This document shows, in pieces, positions 11,106 through 22,655 of a DNA stretch of 64,000 nt; the first letter of the stretch is position 1, and every line of letters starts with the position of its first letter. The notes below the pieces were generated by a model. The model was not told the DNA's origin and ran no database searches. It saw only the letters and a list, made by a program, of their open reading frames with translations. The DNA comes from Lepidodermella squamata. Its lineage: Eukaryota > Gastrotricha. A program made the position numbers and the translations under genes. The stretch is from the NCBI GenBank assembly GCA_047495785.1, contig JBLDXI010000074.1, positions 992,001-1,056,000 of the forward strand. The letters run 5' to 3'.

Positions 11106-13227
11106 ATGATAATACAGCGACGGAGGCAACGTGACATTAGTGTAATTGTCGAAGATGCACATGAACATCGTTCAAACATTTTGAATAATTTAGCGGCTTG
11201 TATGCACAAGAAGCCAGTGAAATAACAAAATAATGAATGCAAAAAATGAAATAGGGAGTAGTTTTATTCTTAATTATAAATTCGCTATTATCTGCCGAAA
11301 ATTCGAGGAAACTCAGGAAAGAAAATGGACGCAATCATATATGTTGAATATAGGTTTTTGTTTTTCAGTTGCTATATGTTGAAACTCAAGGATTGGCGAC
11401 TTGGCGTTAATGATGGTCAAAATGGTTAACATAAAATAAAAAAAAGATATCAATTTCAATCGAAAAAAAAATATGTCACATGTGTCAAAACTGTCAGAGG
11501 GGAGCTGAGGTGGGAGCTGCCAGAACTGAAGAGATAAAAAAGACTTGTTCGCGATTTGCGCAGTCATAATTCCAACTTCTCGATGTAGATTGGTTTTCCA
11601 CAGCGGATGTTTTATTGTTCATAAATTTATTCTTCCCAGGATCAGTGCTGCAAAAACCTATCGTAGTTAACTGAAGTTTCGGCGAAATTTGGAAGAAAAT
11701 TGGAAAAATTTATAAAAATCGACTGAGTTTTTTTCTGAAATTTGCGGAAATTATCCAATTATGATATCCGGAGGTTTGAAATTAATTCTCAGTGCTCAGG
11801 ATAATGGAACCTATGTGAATATTCGTTACAGCCCTCGCTCTCACTCACTCGGAACTGAAAGCGCAGTCAGGTGATTAGATGCCTATAAATTTACTGTTAA
11901 TGGTTTAACGAGACGTAAAAACCAGTTCAATAAGACGCCTCTGCAAGCCTCGAGAAGAGCGAGAGCTTGAACATTGAACAATTCATTAAATATAGTTTCA
12001 TCCAACATAATACATTTCAGCTTGTACATTGCTCTCAGAAAAATTCTTGACCGTTTCTCAAAGCCTGTGTGCAGTGGTATGCAATTGACATATCGCTCGG
12101 AAATAACCATATCGTTTGCTTCACTGATTTGTATGTAAACAATTCACTTTGCGGCTTTCTGCCTTCAGCTACTGCTTCCTGTTAGATGTTAAATTCATGG
12201 CCGAATGCCCTGGCCTTTGACGATTGGGGCTGCTGATGCCGTGATTTATTTCTTGCTCTTTTTCATTTTAGTCTCTTTCATTTCCTCCATTTCACTTAAC
12301 TGACTCACTCGGAGATATTTTCCTACGAGTAGCACTTAGTAATGGCGTCCATTACAAGCGATAATACATCAGTGGCTCGAAGCCTCGTGTTTGTTTGCTT
12401 GAATGGCAGCTGGATTCATGGAAGCTGGCTGCTTGTTGGAAAAGCTATTAGCCTACTCCTACTCATAGCTTGCCACGGACCGCGGCGGTTAAGCGATGAG
12501 CTTTTCACCCAAGCGTCTGTTTTTATGTAAGTCTTATTGCTTACATTGCCGATAACGTTCAAGTAATTGATGTTCCGCGATCTTATCAATCTTTAGGCTT
12601 AACATATAAATGCTTTATTGACGTTGGCAAATAAATACTCTCAATTATTGCTTTATTGCTCAATTATTATAGAAAATCTAGCTCACTAGATGTTTCTTCT
12701 TTTTCTGCGGGTTCCCTTCCAGGCCTCGCTGTACTTCTTGTTCTTATTTTGACTGCATTGTGATTCCGCCGCTGCCTGCCCAGTTAGTTTTCAAACCGAT
12801 TCTTGTTACTTGGCCATTCCTGTTGTGTGGCTTGAATCGCCTGGCAATTAGCAGCTGTAGAATAGAAACTTGAAACAAAACTGCTTCAAGCTTCAAGCCA
12901 CATTTATCAATTCTTTATTAAGCGCCGTTTCAGTGAGACAAGCACCCTGCACATCCGGCATCCTAACGCCATGGCGAACCTACAAATTCCGCAAAAGATA
13001 CTCATAACCTTCGCCTTTCGCAGATGGCGCCCAACTTCGCAGCTATAGTTTGCACCGTGATGCTTCTGTCCTGAATACGTGAGCCCACGTGAGATATCTA
13101 ACATGTCGCAGTCCATGTCAACAAGTCGTGAACTCAATGTGACAGCTTGTGTAGCTAAAAATTTGTAAAAGGTGAGCATCAGTGAACAGCGTTGAAGCGT
13201 AGTCGAATCATTCAGCGTCATTTCAAC
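11106..13227. other. Duplicated upstream block (to about 12490), then intergenic DNA
   Basis: The left two thirds mirror 5566-7000. I see no gene; open stretches at 11313-11567, 11883-12110 and 12342-12530 lack motifs, and the last sits where the duplicate is non-coding. The region 12500-13227 should hold the promoter of the gene at 13228. Confidence 0.5.
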
Positions 13228-14466
13228 ATGAAATTTGGCTTCTTTTTGTTATTGCTTCTTGCTGCATCGGCGGCTGAAAATGTGGGCCAAGATTTGACTG
13301 CGTTAGAAGAGCATCAAGCCAACGAAGATGTCACGGTAACGGAGCAACCTGCCGGCGAGGAAGATGCCCAAGCTGACGAAGAACTGGCCGATGCCACCAT
13401 GTCAGAAAATTCTCTAGCCGCGGAAGAAGACGCTGAAGAAGGCGACGAGTCTGATGTCGATGAGGGCTATTCAGACGGAGAAGATTCGACCGACGAAGAA
13501 GCAGATTACGACTCGTACTTCGACGAAGTATTTGAAGACAGTGAAGATGGCTTCATTCCAGACTACGATTCAACCGAGGCTGAAAGGTCAGACACGGATT
13601 TGAAGCGAGAAATTGAAAATCAGCTGAATCAAGACCTCGGCGAGAATCGCCACGCCGTAACAAGGATTATTCAACGACGGCTCGCTGAGCGACGCGGTAA
13701 CCTGAAAAATCCTGCGTCTGACGATGTGCGGATTACATGGGAGCGCGAGAACGCGTTCAACGGTGAGATGTTCATGGTTCGCAACTCTGAAAGAGCTGGC
13801 CTGAGGCACATTTACGAAGGCAAACGATCTAATTGGGCGCAGAAAGGCGTCAATACTCCTGAGGAAATGCTGGCGGTGATGCAGAAAATCTGTACAAGTG
13901 CCAACAAGCTTATCGATCTATTCGGAAACGATAACAACGCCTTCGTTACATGGTAAGGTTTTCTCAATTATCTCTGAATCTTCGTGTATATTTTTATTCT
14001 TTATAGGTACTTCGTACCCACTGGTAGCGAGTATGTGATCAACGACAAGGGGAAGAATAAGTACGCGTTCAAGGTTGTCAGTTCGATCAACAGCGATTTG
14101 GAGGCGAAGGAAGGTATCGTTGCGCGATCGGTCATTACAGCGTTCTGGCAAGAACACAGACGGTTCAAGCGTGACGTAGCCGAAAATCCACCGTGCGACG
14201 ACGGAGGGGCGAGAAAAGCTGTATGCAAGTTACCAACCCGGCCTAAAACAACTCGAAGACCTGGCAAAACTACACGCAGTCCGGGGAAAACGACGCGAAG
14301 ATCTGGCAAAACGACTCGTAGGCCGAATCCTGGCGGGAAAACGACGCGGAAGCCGGTACCGGGCAAGAAAACAAATCGTTCCAGCCGAGCCACTACTCGA
14401 AAGCCGAAGAAGGGAATATTGAATATTCAGCAGTATTCAATCTGCAACGAAGAATATAATTTTTGA
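13228..14466 (+). CDS. Secreted acidic protein with a basic Thr-Arg-Pro repeat tail
   Basis: Exons 13228-13952 and 14007-14466 join in phase (TG|G, Trp) and give 394 aa. It opens with the signal peptide MKFGFFLLLLLAASAAE. Residues of about 20-130 are very acidic (long Glu/Asp/Ser runs). The middle, about 130-310, is a folded-looking region with few Cys (WERENAFNGEMFMVRNSE, YFVPTGSEYVINDKG). The last 80 residues are a run of short TTRRP, TTRSP and TTRKP units, a likely O-glycosylated or matrix-binding tail. I do not recognise the middle region. Thr/Pro/Lys linkers of similar flavour occur in the Cys-rich gene at 32017-33257. Confidence 0.8.
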
Positions 14467-15261
14467 TCTGCTATTTGTCCTTGGTCCATCGAAACGTTTT
14501 TACACTCTTGTGCACATTAATTCGGCAGCTTTTCGTTTCCGATATTACTGCTATTGAAAAATGCGGATGAAAAATGGCGTCATTTTACACGCCTGACCTC
14601 GCCGCCGGCAGTTTTGCATTGAATAATATCGGCCAATTTTCGACGCAGCCCCAGACCGGCAATGTTAGCGATATTAAATGCATGCGAGAAAAATATTTCA
14701 GTGTAATGAAATAATAAATAAATAACACAACAAAATGCACAGCGCCACGTTTTAGTCCTATTAACTTTCATGTTTTCGAGTTCGATTTTTCATCATATAT
14801 CGCTATCGCCACCATCGAAATTAGGATCGGCGCGAAAAAAATACCGGCCATGTCTGCCATCGCATTGACCTATCCCGGGGCGTTTTGTTTACTTGATATT
14901 ATAATTGTTATTAGGATGACTGAGTGTGAATATTTGCGAACATTATTTTTCCCACCAGAGCTTGCATCAAATACTCCGCCACATACAAGAAGTTTTTTCC
15001 TTAGCAGACCTTATTGTACCACTCATTTTCCATGACTTGGTGCGAATTATCCTATATGCAGCAGTAACAATATTTGAGGCGTTGCTTTTTCGGTTAACGC
15101 TCTTCTTTTCTCGAGTTTAAATCTCGAATCTCTGTGGACGAATAAGTATTAGAATAATATTAGCATAGCAAGTGATCAGCATAAGATACTAAATTCTTTA
15201 AAAAAACACCGAACATTTACATTTTACATTATACAATTTTTGCTCTTTTTTTAGCTCAACG
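14467..15261. other. Intergenic, no gene seen
   Basis: Short open frames here (14580-14771 minus, 14850-15120 plus) have no signal peptide or domain. A possible splice acceptor ttttttag at 15247-15254 precedes the next ATG, so that gene may have an upstream non-coding exon here. Confidence 0.45.
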
Positions 15262-15657
15262 ATGAAATTTCAGCCATCCTTATGTACTTTATTCCCGCTT
15301 GTGAGTCTTATTGTGACCATCTACGCTGACGTAGTAACTAAAAATGCGCCGAAAGCCCAGAGCAAAGATAACCTGGTTCTACCTACCCCGTCAATTAGAA
15401 GTCGCGTGACTACAATGAGCCACCGAGAAATCGACCGTCGCCTGCCGTTATTACCAGAACAACAACAAGATGCGTATTTACCACGCGGAAAAAAATCAGC
15501 CTCTCTCCGAAAACCTAAAATGCCTATTTCGACGTCGTCAAACGGCGTGCTACCTCAAACTTTATTGTCATCGTCAAGAGATACGAAGGAAAAGCTATTG
15601 CCTGAGCCGCTTCCACTGGTTGCGCCGCCGATTTTGGAGAAGCAGGAGCAAAGATAG
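15262..15657 (+). CDS. Putative secreted basic protein, unknown function
   Basis: 131 codons beginning MKFQPSLCTLFPLVSLIVTI, a plausible signal peptide that ends near YADV. The mature part is basic and Ser/Pro/Leu-rich, with no Cys and no recognised domain. A pyrimidine-rich acceptor-like sequence ends 7 bp before the ATG, suggesting a 5' untranslated exon. It could instead be a small processed peptide precursor, since paired basics occur (DRR, RGKK). The reading rests on the signal peptide and open length only. Confidence 0.5.
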   Translation: MKFQPSLCTLFPLVSLIVTIYADVVTKNAPKAQSKDNLVLPTPSIRSRVTTMSHREIDRRLPLLPEQQQDAYLPRGKKSASLRKPKMPISTSSNGVLPQTLLSSSRDTKEKLLPEPLPLVAPPILEKQEQR

Positions 15658-16014
15658 GCCTGTGCATCGAAAAGCGTCTTTAGTTACGGCATTGCTAAGA
15701 ACGCTCAAATTAAACCACTCGACTTCATCAACGTGTGGGAATTCCAATGAGCTTGAGTTATTGAGTTAAAAAGCATGGATTGAATAATATAGCAAAGAAT
15801 AAAACATGGAATGAATTCAGTTGAGAGTTGAGGTTGAGACTTTCTTTTCTCACATCGATAGGTAATCATAGATTGAAATCGGTTCCTTTTCGGAGCCTGA
15901 ATAATAGCAAGAAGCAGCTCATTGGTATCAACTGTGTTTATTTTTCAAATAAAATTGGAATTGGAAATGATTTGTACTGCAAAATGAAAAAGGCAGCAAA
16001 GTCGTGACGCCATT

Positions 16015-16590
16015 TTAGTCAGATAATTCACTTTCCACATCAGCTTCAGCGAGAGCAGCAGCGGTTTCGGGGCTGAACTTGACTAGAATTCCCTCATCTG
16101 TTTTCTTGATTTCGAACTCTGGCTTGCGACAAATGTTTCCACCGCCTACTTTCCTCGGGCAGCACACGAGCCTATTTGCCGAACAGTCACTGTGCTTCTC
16201 ACAGCCCCTAGAAAATGGCTTCTTCGTCGTAATCTGACCCGGAGTTGTGAAGATGGACGTACCGTCTTCGTCTGACAACTCTTCACCTTCGAATTCTTCG
16301 CCTTCAATATCAGCGTTGATGTCCTCATCAGCATTTGGAGTTGGCTGTGTGGTACTGGTTCTAGACGTCGGTCGAGAAGATTGACTTGACAAACCGCAAA
16401 CCTTTCCGCCAAATTGGATCTCACTGCTTTGCTTAGCCTGAGCCAATATCGCCGGTTTGATCATTCTGTTCCACAGCAACCTTTCAAAGACCAGATTGCC
16501 GTTGGCGTCCAGCTCAGCCTTGCCACCAGAGAGCCAAGCCGCCTCGCCTAAAGCGAGACCGATCAGTGAGAAGAAGAAGTAAACCTGCAT
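16015..16590 (-). CDS. Secreted Cys-rich protein (fixed-spacing family, member 1)
   Basis: I start at the Met of MQVYFFFSLIGLALGEA because the signal peptide then begins correctly; an in-frame upstream Met at 16644 would add 18 residues. The product is 191 aa. The mature protein has a first Cys in GGKVCG, an acidic Thr/Pro linker (TSTTQPTPNADED, EGEEFEGEEL), then CEKHSDCSANRLVCC followed by nine residues and CRKP. This matches the family spacing C-x5-C-x6-CC-x9-C. After the last Cys a conserved tail reads EFEIKKTDEGILVKF. It lies head to head with member 2, about 290 bp away. The spacing recalls colipase/Dickkopf-like folds, but that is only a resemblance. Confidence 0.8.
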   Translation of the reverse strand: MQVYFFFSLIGLALGEAAWLSGGKAELDANGNLVFERLLWNRMIKPAILAQAKQSSEIQFGGKVCGLSSQSSRPTSRTSTTQPTPNADEDINADIEGEEFEGEELSDEDGTSIFTTPGQITTKKPFSRGCEKHSDCSANRLVCCPRKVGGGNICRKPEFEIKKTDEGILVKFSPETAAALAEADVESELSD

Positions 16591-16877
16591 GGCGTTAAAA
16601 TTTATCAAGGAAGGAAAGAATATTAACAAAGGAAATCGCTCCAAGGTGAGTTGTAAGGTTAAAGCATGAAAGAAAGGATGTTAGCACTGTCAGCAGAAGA
16701 GTTGTATCAGTTGTGGGTGGAAAGCTGTTACCTGTTACCTTTGTTTGCTGAGGCCAGATTTTCATCTAGCTCGCGTGGTTAGTTTTCTAAAATGATGCGA
16801 ATTTTACCATTCTGGGCATCGACGTCTCAGTTTCATCTTCTGTATTCATTTATTCAATTCATCGACTAAATTTTAAG

Positions 16878-17357
16878 ATGAAGTTGATAGCACTTTTGCT
16901 AGTTATATGCTCAGTTGCTGGTAAAACCTCGGGCTGTTGGAACCTGTTTAAAGAAGGCGGCGAGGAGGGCGAGCACCAAGAAATTATGTCGATCGCAGCC
17001 GAAGAACTTATGGTCGATCTCGAGCGCTTGATGGCTGAGAAGTCAGTTGATAACAAGGAAAATTTCAACATGGTGAGCGGGCCGTTGTGTGAGAAAGGCA
17101 GCAAGTATGTGACTCCGCCGGAGCTGGATATCGAAGCTGATCTTGACGAGGATTCAGCTTCAGCAATTGATGAAGTTGAGGCCGCAACTCAAGGTCCACT
17201 AACTGACGTTACGATTTGCAAGAGTCATCTAGACTGTGCGCAGGAGGGCGGTGTATGCTGCAAGGCATTGAAGGGAAGTCACTTCGAATGCCGCCGGCCT
17301 CGGCTCGAGTTCAAAGCCGCCGATGAAGGTCTGCACATTAGATTGGCTCGGCAGTGA
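16878..17357 (+). CDS. Secreted Cys-rich protein (family member 2)
   Basis: A single exon of 159 aa with signal peptide MKLIALLLVICSVAGKTSG. The first family Cys is in VSGPLCEKGS; an acidic linker follows; the core is CKSHLDCAQEGGVCC, nine residues, then CRRPRLEF. The tail KAADEGLHIRLARQ parallels members 1 and 3 (charged, x-E-G-hydrophobic). One extra Cys lies just after the signal peptide. A likely TATA box is not obvious. It is divergent from member 1 and probably shares an intergenic control region with it. Confidence 0.8.
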   Translation: MKLIALLLVICSVAGKTSGCWNLFKEGGEEGEHQEIMSIAAEELMVDLERLMAEKSVDNKENFNMVSGPLCEKGSKYVTPPELDIEADLDEDSASAIDEVEAATQGPLTDVTICKSHLDCAQEGGVCCKALKGSHFECRRPRLEFKAADEGLHIRLARQ

Positions 17358-18612
17358 AAACCGGATCCTACAAAAATTGTCTCTGAACAAGTTGAGAATC
17401 GCGATAAAGGACCGACTTTTTGTCGAATAAAAAATAAATGAGAAATGCGTCCAACCGCTTTTATGACATGTTCAACTCAAAAATACAGGTCATCATAAAC
17501 ATAACGGACATAACTGGTAGTTAACAAATGCCAATTTGCACTTTGCTACCTTTTCAATACAACTTGTTCGAGTAATTTTTCCTGGGGAATAAATGGAAGA
17601 CGAAATCGGAGCATACAAGCGGCTTCTCAACTTCGGGAGCTAAAATCAATTTATTTTGACACCCAATTCATAGAACATAATTCATAATTTATTCTATGCA
17701 TGGGCGTGTGGATGCTCATAAAATAATGCAATTTAAATATTAATTTGTCCCTGAGAGTAAAAGCTACAACTTGGTAGAAACATACTTGCGAAAAAATTAT
17801 TTATAACGATTTTTTTCGGATAAGTGCGTTTACAAATAAGACTTCAACGTACATTTCGAACAAAGCGCAACATCACACGCAATAGCTCGGTAAAGACAAG
17901 CTATAATTAAAATGCTAACAAGATAAGCACGCACGGCTGACATGTCTTTTTTCGGTGTTGAACATTCAATTATGTTCAACTATGTGATGTTTACAAGAAG
18001 ATAGACGTCATTTTGTTGTCTTTTTTCGGCATTACATTTTTTGAATATTAGCCCATCAGGGGTGCACCAACACCCCTGTTATTTTACTCCAGCTTCTTAA
18101 ATATTATTTCGTTGATAAAGTTGTCTCTCTTCGCCTGCAAGAATCGGCATCTTTCTGGATAAATGTCAGTCGGTTTTGTAATTCTCACCCTGCTTGTGAC
18201 GATCTCCGCCGGATGCCAACCCTCGCCCACATTGACAGAACCGTCAGGCACAATGTCATCAACCTTGTCCACTGGAACCACCTGCGATGATAAAACTTCC
18301 ATGTCGTTGCAATCGTGCATAGTTCAGTACGAAATATTATTTAACTGAATAGATAATTCATTATGTCCAATTCATGACAACTTTATTTTCATTATTATAA
18401 ATGCCCTTAATCGATTACTGAAATAAATGCTTAGCTCTCTCCTGAAATTGCATTGTCATGATGGGTAATGAATAGAACAAAGCTTAAAAATAGTCTTCAA
18501 CCGACTTATCCAACGTATGCTTTTATTTCTTATATCGAAATAGCAAAAAAATTGAGAAGAAAGTGTAACAGGTGGGTTCCTACAACCATCCTCACTTTTC
18601 GTTAATAGCAAA
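17358..18612. other. Intergenic DNA
   Basis: Apart from a possible small secreted reading frame at 18163-18348, I see nothing coding in this AT-rich stretch. Confidence 0.45.
18163..18348 (+). CDS. Possible 61-aa secreted peptide
   Basis: The frame opens MSVGFVILTLLVTISAGCQ, a good signal peptide, and continues with a Ser/Thr-rich stretch holding two further Cys. It is short, has no paralog in the window, and could be chance; the opposite strand is also open. Listed only because the leader is convincing. Confidence 0.25.
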   Translation: MSVGFVILTLLVTISAGCQPSPTLTEPSGTMSSTLSTGTTCDDKTSMSLQSCIVQYEILFN

Positions 18613-19089
18613 TCACTCGGTGGGCAGGGTAACATGCCAGCCGTTCTCCGTTGGTTCGACCTCGATACGCGGTCGGCGGCACACATAGCCACGGCCCATT
18701 TTCGACTTGCAGCACACACGCCATGATTTCTCACAGTCGGCATGGCGACGGCAACGCCTGACAGTGTAACGGCTTTCGGTTGCTCTTCGCTCGCGATCTG
18801 CTTCATCAGCGTCCTCCAGAGGCGTGTACTCGCTACCTTCTTCACACACTGGTCCACCTACCATTTCGCTGTAGTCAAGATCTGCGTCCGAGCCCGAGTC
18901 CTTCACAACTTTTCCTAAGATAACGGAGAGAGCAACTTGGCCGAGGATGCCCCAGAAGCGTTCTGAAGATTCGACTTCTGCTTGCAGATCAGCATCGGCC
19001 GAGCGAGTGTCGTCGATTTCTTCATCAATCACTACCGCCCAGGTGATGGAAATTAGCAACCCCAGAACCGCCAGCGAAGTTAGTCTCAT
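18613..19089 (-). CDS. Secreted Cys-rich protein (family member 3)
   Basis: A single exon of 158 aa with leader MRLTSLAVLGLLISITWAV. The first Cys is in MVGGPVCEEGSEY; after a linker containing DRERR the core is CRRHADCEKSWRVCC, nine residues, then CRRPRIEVE, with tail PTENGWHVTL. The spacing is identical to the other members. The paired Arg residues before the core could be a processing site separating an acidic pro-region from the Cys domain; that is inference. Confidence 0.8.
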   Translation of the reverse strand: MRLTSLAVLGLLISITWAVVIDEEIDDTRSADADLQAEVESSERFWGILGQVALSVILGKVVKDSGSDADLDYSEMVGGPVCEEGSEYTPLEDADEADRERRATESRYTVRRCRRHADCEKSWRVCCKSKMGRGYVCRRPRIEVEPTENGWHVTLPTE

Positions 19090-19422
19090 GCTTTATGAAA
19101 ATGATATTCACGTTGTAGCTTGGCTGAACATTTAAATGCACTGCTAGGCTCTTCATGTTGACTTAATCTGGCATTTCAAGCTGACTGTTGCAGCTGATGC
19201 CTTTAAGATATCTATCAACCTATCACTCTGAGTAAACGAGTGTTTGACAAGGTGCCTATGCAAAAGCGACATTCGAATGTTTGCGTTCGGGCATCCGCTA
19301 CCCAGCTGTATAATTTGACAACACAAAAAATTCGATACCTCTTATTCTCAAATTAATTCTTCAATTTTTTGAAAGCATTAAAATGAATTGATGCGCTATT
19401 CGCTGATAGCATTTGCGCCATT

Positions 19423-20091
19423 ATGTCGTATCGTATAAGGCAATTTCTCCCAATGGCCGATTGAGATATCCCAATGAGCAATCCGAATTGTTCCCAACGT
19501 CATTTTCAGTTCTTTTAATCAGTTTTTTTAATTTGGAAACCAAGCAAGATTGCAGAATATCCCTTCGCCTATCTAGCTGTCAGGGAAACATCAAGACTTG
19601 GCCAAGCACTACTCCATACTTCATTGTGAATGAATAGAACATTGATCGTTGGATTTCAAGGCCTTAAATATTAGCGATACAAATCTAAGTCGAAAACGCG
19701 ATCACTTCCTAATTAGCTATCACATGCGAATCACAATATTGAACATTGTTCTTAATCATTGCGTAGATGCCAGCCGCCACCCGGCACATCGTTACACTAG
19801 CAGAGCCCATTTTCCCTAATAACTTGTTCCGTGACTGCGTGTTTTATGAGTTTTTAAAAAGCTCGCGTATTTTCACTGTAACTGTCTTCTGGCCTTCTAG
19901 GTCCATAAACTCTTTATTAATCTATTAGCAGACCAATCGATAGGGCTCTTTAATGTGTGTATAGATTATAGTTCAATAACCTGAAGGCTGATGAAAACAA
20001 CAGGCAAAAAGCAGCTTTCGGATTGCTCATTGAGATATCTCTAAATCGACAATTGGGGGGATTGCCTTATACGATACGACAGATACATTAC
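19423..20091. mobile_element. MITE-like element with 65-bp terminal inverted repeats
   Basis: The left end reads gtcgtatcgtataaggcaat ... tgagatatcccaatgagcaa; the right end, inverted, reads ttcggattgctcattgagat ... attgccttatacgatacgac. The interior has no transposase frame. I could not see a clear target-site duplication. Confidence 0.7.
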
Positions 20092-20379
20092 GGGGAGGAT
20101 AGAGCGGATGCAAAGTCAACCTCTTGACTGCTGAATGTTGAGATAACTCGACGCGTGTAACTAAATCTTCATCAGACGAGGACGGCTTGCTGGGTAAGAA
20201 AGAGAGGCGTAAGAAGTCACCGGCCAGTGTTCCAAGTTTCAAATGTTGAGAATCAAACCGATGTCACACTCTCCCTTCTTTGAAAAAAAAACATTTCTCA
20301 CGCAGCTTCTAAATGCGGTCTTAATCAAGCATGGCCACGTCATTTAGCTGGTTGTAAAATAAGGCTGTAAAGCCTGTAA
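20092..20379. other. Intergenic, nothing recognised
   Basis: A short stretch between the inverted-repeat element and the dead repeat-protein locus, with no coding signal. Confidence 0.4.
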
Positions 20380-21545
20380 AATGAAATCGTTTCATCGTAG
20401 GATGTAACGCAGACGTGAAACCAAGGTTGGCAGTGTAAAAACAGACGTGTAAAAACATGCGTGTATAAACATGTAAAAACATGTAAAAATAACTCGAGTT
20501 TTTCCACGTGTAAAAACTATGAGAACCCAATATTCAATCGATAGAGAATTGAATGAATTCTATTTTGGTATTAAAACCGCTAAATTAATCGAATCTAACC
20601 CATTGATATAAATGCGCGCGGTTATATTATCAATTGAATTTTCTACACGCATTATAAAATGTGAGAATTGAATTTAAGATTACGGTGAAGTGATAAAATT
20701 TATCCCGCCCGCGCGGCGATGTTATAAAATGGTCATAATCAACACCACGGCATTCATTAATATTTGCCATTCATTATTTAGGCTACTGTGCTAATTTGCT
20801 AGTTGAAATGAAAAAAGGAGGTGTACCTAGATAAAATAACTTGATTTTCAATCGCGCTGCTCATTAGTCTCCAGTCTCTAATTCAAGCACGCGCGCCTAG
20901 ATGCGAGAGGTGGTGGAACTTGCGCTGCGAAGGAGGCGGACCGCACACTGCGAGGCGGTGGAACTGGCGCTGAGAGGTGGCGGACTACCCATGGCGCGCG
21001 TTACGAAGGGCGGCGGGCCACATGCAGAGACAAGTGGGCCGACGTTGCTTGCCTTCTACCGCTGAGTAGTAGTTAATTGAAAAATTCAATGTTCAGATAA
21101 TCACCACCGTGATTAGTTGACTTAAGACACTGAGTAGTTAAATTTATGAGATTTTACACAAAAAATTATTTAATCATCTGCTGTAAATGTGGCCCCTCAA
21201 TGAAATCGATGAATGGTGACGAGTAAATCAAATAAAATGAATAAATCGAGTTTTTACACGTCTGCTGTAAAAAAACCTTGAGCAATTTTCCGTTTTTACT
21301 GTAAAAACTAGTTTTTGTGTAAAAACATGTAAAAAAAACTAGTTTTTCCAGAACTGTACATCCCTGCGTGAAACTCACCACTACAAGAGTCAGAAAGATG
21401 ATCCTGTTCATGTTAGGACAAAAGTTTGAAACGAAAAGTTATGATGATAGTAACATTTTTCTTCTCAGTGTTGCGTTTTTATAGGCTTCTCAGGTTAAAT
21501 TCCGCCAACCGCCAACCGTTCAAACTCGCGCATTCGCGTGTTTTT
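20380..21545 (-). pseudogene. Dead fourth copy of the repeat-protein gene, split by an insertion
   Basis: On the minus strand, 21379-21411 still encodes the 11-codon first exon (MNRIIFLTLVV) followed by GTGAGTTTCACG, and a recognisable promoter with CCTATAAAAACGC lies upstream (about 21470-21490). The other end of the intron, ending in an acceptor at about 20381 (gtttcacgtctgcgttac ... ttttacag), is displaced by about 950 bp. Inserted between is AT-rich DNA edged by repeats of tgtaaaaacatg. Beyond the acceptor no EAAYEEE-coding exon remains. So the promoter and leader survive but the mature protein is lost. Confidence 0.8.
20430..21365. mobile_element. Insertion inside the dead repeat-protein intron
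   Basis: The inserted DNA carries tgtaaaaac(atg) repeats at both ends (20434-20515 and 21252-21345) and a GC-richer centre at about 20890-21060 with repeated ggtggaact/ggcgga words. It has no coding frame. Its limits are inferred from where the intron text of copies 1 and 3 stops and resumes. Confidence 0.5.
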
Positions 21546-22655
21546 GCGTTAATGTGACTAATAAATTGAGACAGAAAAGATGAAAAGGTGAAATAAAATG
21601 CCTGCTTGCAAAAATTGCAAAAATGCCTCATTAGTTCGACATCACCAACCATTCTATATCACCAACTCCTGCGCCAGGTTCGAATGGCAGCCAAACGAAA
21701 TCGCGGACGAATACCACCTCTGGATGGCGGAAAAATTTGAATGGGCAAAGTGTTTTTAGCCGGCTTTTAGAATGGAAGATACTCCTGAGCCCTGCGTCTG
21801 GATATTGGGTGGACGACATCCTGAAGAAGCTTGTCCAGATCCTAACCGATATCGAACTATATGAACGAGTGCAAGGCCACCGAATGGTCCACCTTTCATA
21901 GGGTATCAGTGGACCCTCGAAAGAAAATTGATAAGGAATTTACCTACTTGCGCTTTGGATGCGGGAGAATAACCGGAGCCAGAGCCGCGTATGCAAGGAA
22001 AACCCGGAGCAGCCACTGCAACTATCTTGGGATTGATTTTAGGCAGCGGCCTGTATTGGGAAGAAGCTCGGCAATGTTAGAGCAATGTTAGAGGCGTTTC
22101 TGTGAAGCATTGTCAGCTAAACTCTCGAGACTTGAATGCTCAGCCGAATGGGGAAGGTATACCAATGAACAATGATGAGAAATTGCATTGTTATTGTAAA
22201 AACTTGTTAAATGTTCTACGGTTGCGAATGTTCGCTCTTTGTATGAGATGTTTAAAGCTGAGACTATAAGGACATAGCATTGATCATAGCAATTCTTGCT
22301 GCTCGTTTCATCGTTTCCAAGTGGCAAATTGATAGCAGAAAAAGCGTTGCCGTAATCTCTCAAGAAATGAATACTCAGTCGAATGGGAAAGGCTTACCAT
22401 TAAACAATTATAGGAAGAATTATTTCGTATTACAAGTTTCTTTGAATAATAAACGTTTTATAAACAAGACGAATTATTTTTTTGTAATATCTTTCATGTT
22501 CTGCAGCTAGGTCTGTCTTTTCTTGCTTCGCTTTTTGTATAGAATGTTAAACGCTGCATTTTTGAGACTCAAGGTACTACAACAGAACTTTACTAGTTTG
22601 AGCAATTTACAAAAGCTTAGTTTCCAAAAATGCAGTAACACAATATTCAACAAAG
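21546..22655. other. Intergenic DNA with a small internal duplication
   Basis: Two stretches at roughly 22130-22270 and 22365-22575 share words (ggaaagg.ttacca, agaatgttaaacgctg/gagatgtttaaagctgaga), suggesting an old local duplication. I see no gene. Confidence 0.35.
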
